Source: an uncultured Coriobacteriia bacterium (GTDB lineage Bacteria; Actinomycetota; Coriobacteriia; Coriobacteriales; QAMH01). Taken from it: 5,659 nucleotides of DNA. The notes under the pieces are model-generated. The model was given only the letters and a program-made list of their open reading frames with translations, searched no databases and was not told where the DNA came from. The DNA is taken from NCBI GenBank assembly GCA_949283445.1, contig CASDTD010000124.1, positions 1-5,659 of the forward strand, given 5' to 3'. Position 1 is the first letter of the stretch, and every line of letters starts with the position of its first letter. Shown here piece after piece: positions 4,886 to 5,659 of the stretch. The position numbers and the translations under genes are program-made.

Positions 4886-4927
4886 CATGGCAAACGAGGA
4901 TACGCTAGAGTATCCTCGTTTGCCATG
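4886..4927 (+). terminator. 18-bp perfect hairpin between DUF948 gene and alaS
   Basis: Arms CATGGCAAACGAGGATAC (4886-4903) and its exact complement (4910-4927) enclose the six-base loop GCTAGA. The hairpin starts 12 bases after the DUF948 stop and ends 35 bases before the alaS ATG. The tail GAGTTCGTTTC has few Ts, so termination may be partial. It could be a terminator, an attenuator in front of alaS, or an RNA stability element. The T-box specifier and TGGnACCGCG antiterminator motif are not seen. Confidence 0.6.
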
Positions 4928-4962
4928 AGTTCGTTTCAACACCTGGTTTTCTAAGGAGCACC

Positions 4963-5659
4963 ATGTCGTCAAAACCCATCACGTCTGCCGAAATCCGCGA
5001 GGCGTATCTCAAGTTCTTCGAGGAGAAGGGCTGCCAGCGTTGGCCGTCCTCTTCGCTTGTCCCCGACGACCCTTCACTGTTGCTCACGGTGGCGGGCATG
5101 GTGCAGTTCAAGCCCTATTTCCTGCAGCAGAAACATCTCGATTCCCGCTACATCGGCACCACCACCGCGCAGAAGTGCGTGCGCACCAACGACATCGACA
5201 TCATCGGCACCGACGGCCGTCACCTGTCGTTTTTCGAGATGCTGGGCAACTTCTCCTTCGGTCAGTACTTCAAGAAGGAGATGTGCGCCTGGGCCTACGA
5301 GTTCTCCGTCGACGTTCTGCAGCTCGACCCGGAGCGCATCCACGTCACGGTGTACACCGACGATGACGAGGCGGCCGAGATCTGGGAGCAGGTCGGCGTG
5401 CCGAAAGACCACATCACGCGCCTGGGCGAGGAAGACAACTTCTGGGTGGCAGGACCCACCGGCCCGTGCGGCCCGTGCTCGGAAATGTATTACGACCAGG
5501 GCCCCGAGGTGGGCTGCGGCACCCCCGACTGCAAGCCCGGCTGCGATTGCGACCGCTTCCTCGAGTACTGGAACCTCGTGTTCACGCAGTTCGACCGCCA
5601 GGAAGACGGCACGATGGTGCCGCTTGCCAAGAAGAACATCGACACCGGCATGGGTCTGG
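4963..5659 (+). CDS. alaS: Alanyl-tRNA synthetase (5' part)
   Basis: Charges tRNA-Ala with alanine in the cytoplasm. 232 residues of the class II catalytic core are visible; the full protein is usually ~870-890 residues and continues past the right edge. ATG 4963 is supported by AAGGAG (4953-4958) with four-base spacing. Conserved segments in order: [20 protein letters not shown] near 25-44 and GMVQFKPYF (45-53), the motif 1 region; [21 protein letters not shown] then [14 protein letters not shown] (72-106), motif 2; [16 protein letters not shown] (159-174); and the Cys-rich [20 protein letters not shown] (184-203), common in bacterial Ala[10 protein letters not shown] (225-232) at the edge begins the motif 3 region. 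The gene follows the 18-bp hairpin and may be co-transcribed with the DUF948 gene. Confidence 0.97.
   Translation, partial: MSSKPITSAEIREAYLKFFEEKGCQRWPSSSLVPDDPSLLLTVAGMVQFKPYFLQQKHLDSRYIGTTTAQKCVRTNDIDIIGTDGRHLSFFEMLGNFSFGQYFKKEMCAWAYEFSVDVLQLDPERIHVTVYTDDDEAAEIWEQVGVPKDHITRLGEEDNFWVAGPTGPCGPCSEMYYDQGPEVGCGTPDCKPGCDCDRFLEYWNLVFTQFDRQEDGTMVPLAKKNIDTGMGL

Noticed and set aside
1183..4919. Shared 10-mer GTATCCTCGT in the 6S-like RNA (1183-1192) and in the hairpin before alaS (4910-4919)
   Set aside because: A single match of this length is expected by chance in a window of this size, and the surrounding sequences differ.
4874..4962. T-box leader before alaS
   Set aside because: Only 89 bases, one hairpin, and no TGGnACCGCG-type antiterminator sequence.
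3697..4972. Overlapping minus-strand open frames opposite the deformylase-like and DUF948 genes
   Set aside because: Low-complexity Ser/Ala or Arg/Val-rich translations, shadows of the plus-strand genes.

Overview
The window is GC-rich, densely coding bacterial chromosome. The gene order rarA, DUF948 membrane protein, alaS, together with the style of the proteins, suggests a gut-type actinobacterium of the class Coriobacteriia (Eggerthellaceae-like). That placement is inferred from memory of family sequences and gene order, not from a search.

Layout, left to right. (1) The 3' part of a queuosine-precursor transporter gene (YhhQ/VUT family) runs off the left edge and ends at 505. (2) About 305 bases without a protein gene lie between it and a converging tRNA gene. 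They hold two tandem copies of a 69-base palindromic element (576-644 and 649-717), each folding as a terminator-like hairpin, probably terminating transcription from both sides. (3) A minus-strand tRNA-Leu(CAA) gene lies at 812-896 with its own likely promoter. (4) A divergent, plus-strand structured RNA at about 1103-1278 has a 12-bp closing stem, a large central bubble with a hairpin on its 3' side, and a terminal stem. This is the architecture of 6S RNA, and it is followed by a strong intrinsic terminator. (5) rarA (replication-associated AAA+ ATPase) starts only a few bases after that terminator. (6) Converging on rarA is a two-gene toxin-antitoxin module on the minus strand: a RelB/DinJ-type antitoxin overlapping by 4 bases a PIN-domain toxin, with a palindromic operator laid over its promoter. 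(7) A short divergent peptide-deformylase-family gene follows; its motif I has Met where Gln is expected, and its family-consistent start would be an AUU codon. (8) A DUF948 single-pass membrane protein gene is separated from alaS by an 18-bp perfect hairpin. alaS (alanyl-tRNA synthetase) runs off the right edge.

The tRNA, 6S-like RNA, rarA, DUF948 and alaS genes look like ordinary core genome. The toxin-antitoxin pair and the deformylase-like gene look like an accessory insertion between rarA and the DUF948-alaS pair. The points most worth following up are the hybrid RelB/PIN module, the tandem palindromic repeat, the 6S candidate whose terminator abuts rarA, and the deformylase with altered motif I and uncertain start. 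I found no CRISPR array, transposase, T-box or replication origin, and nothing that amounts to a clearly new multi-gene system.
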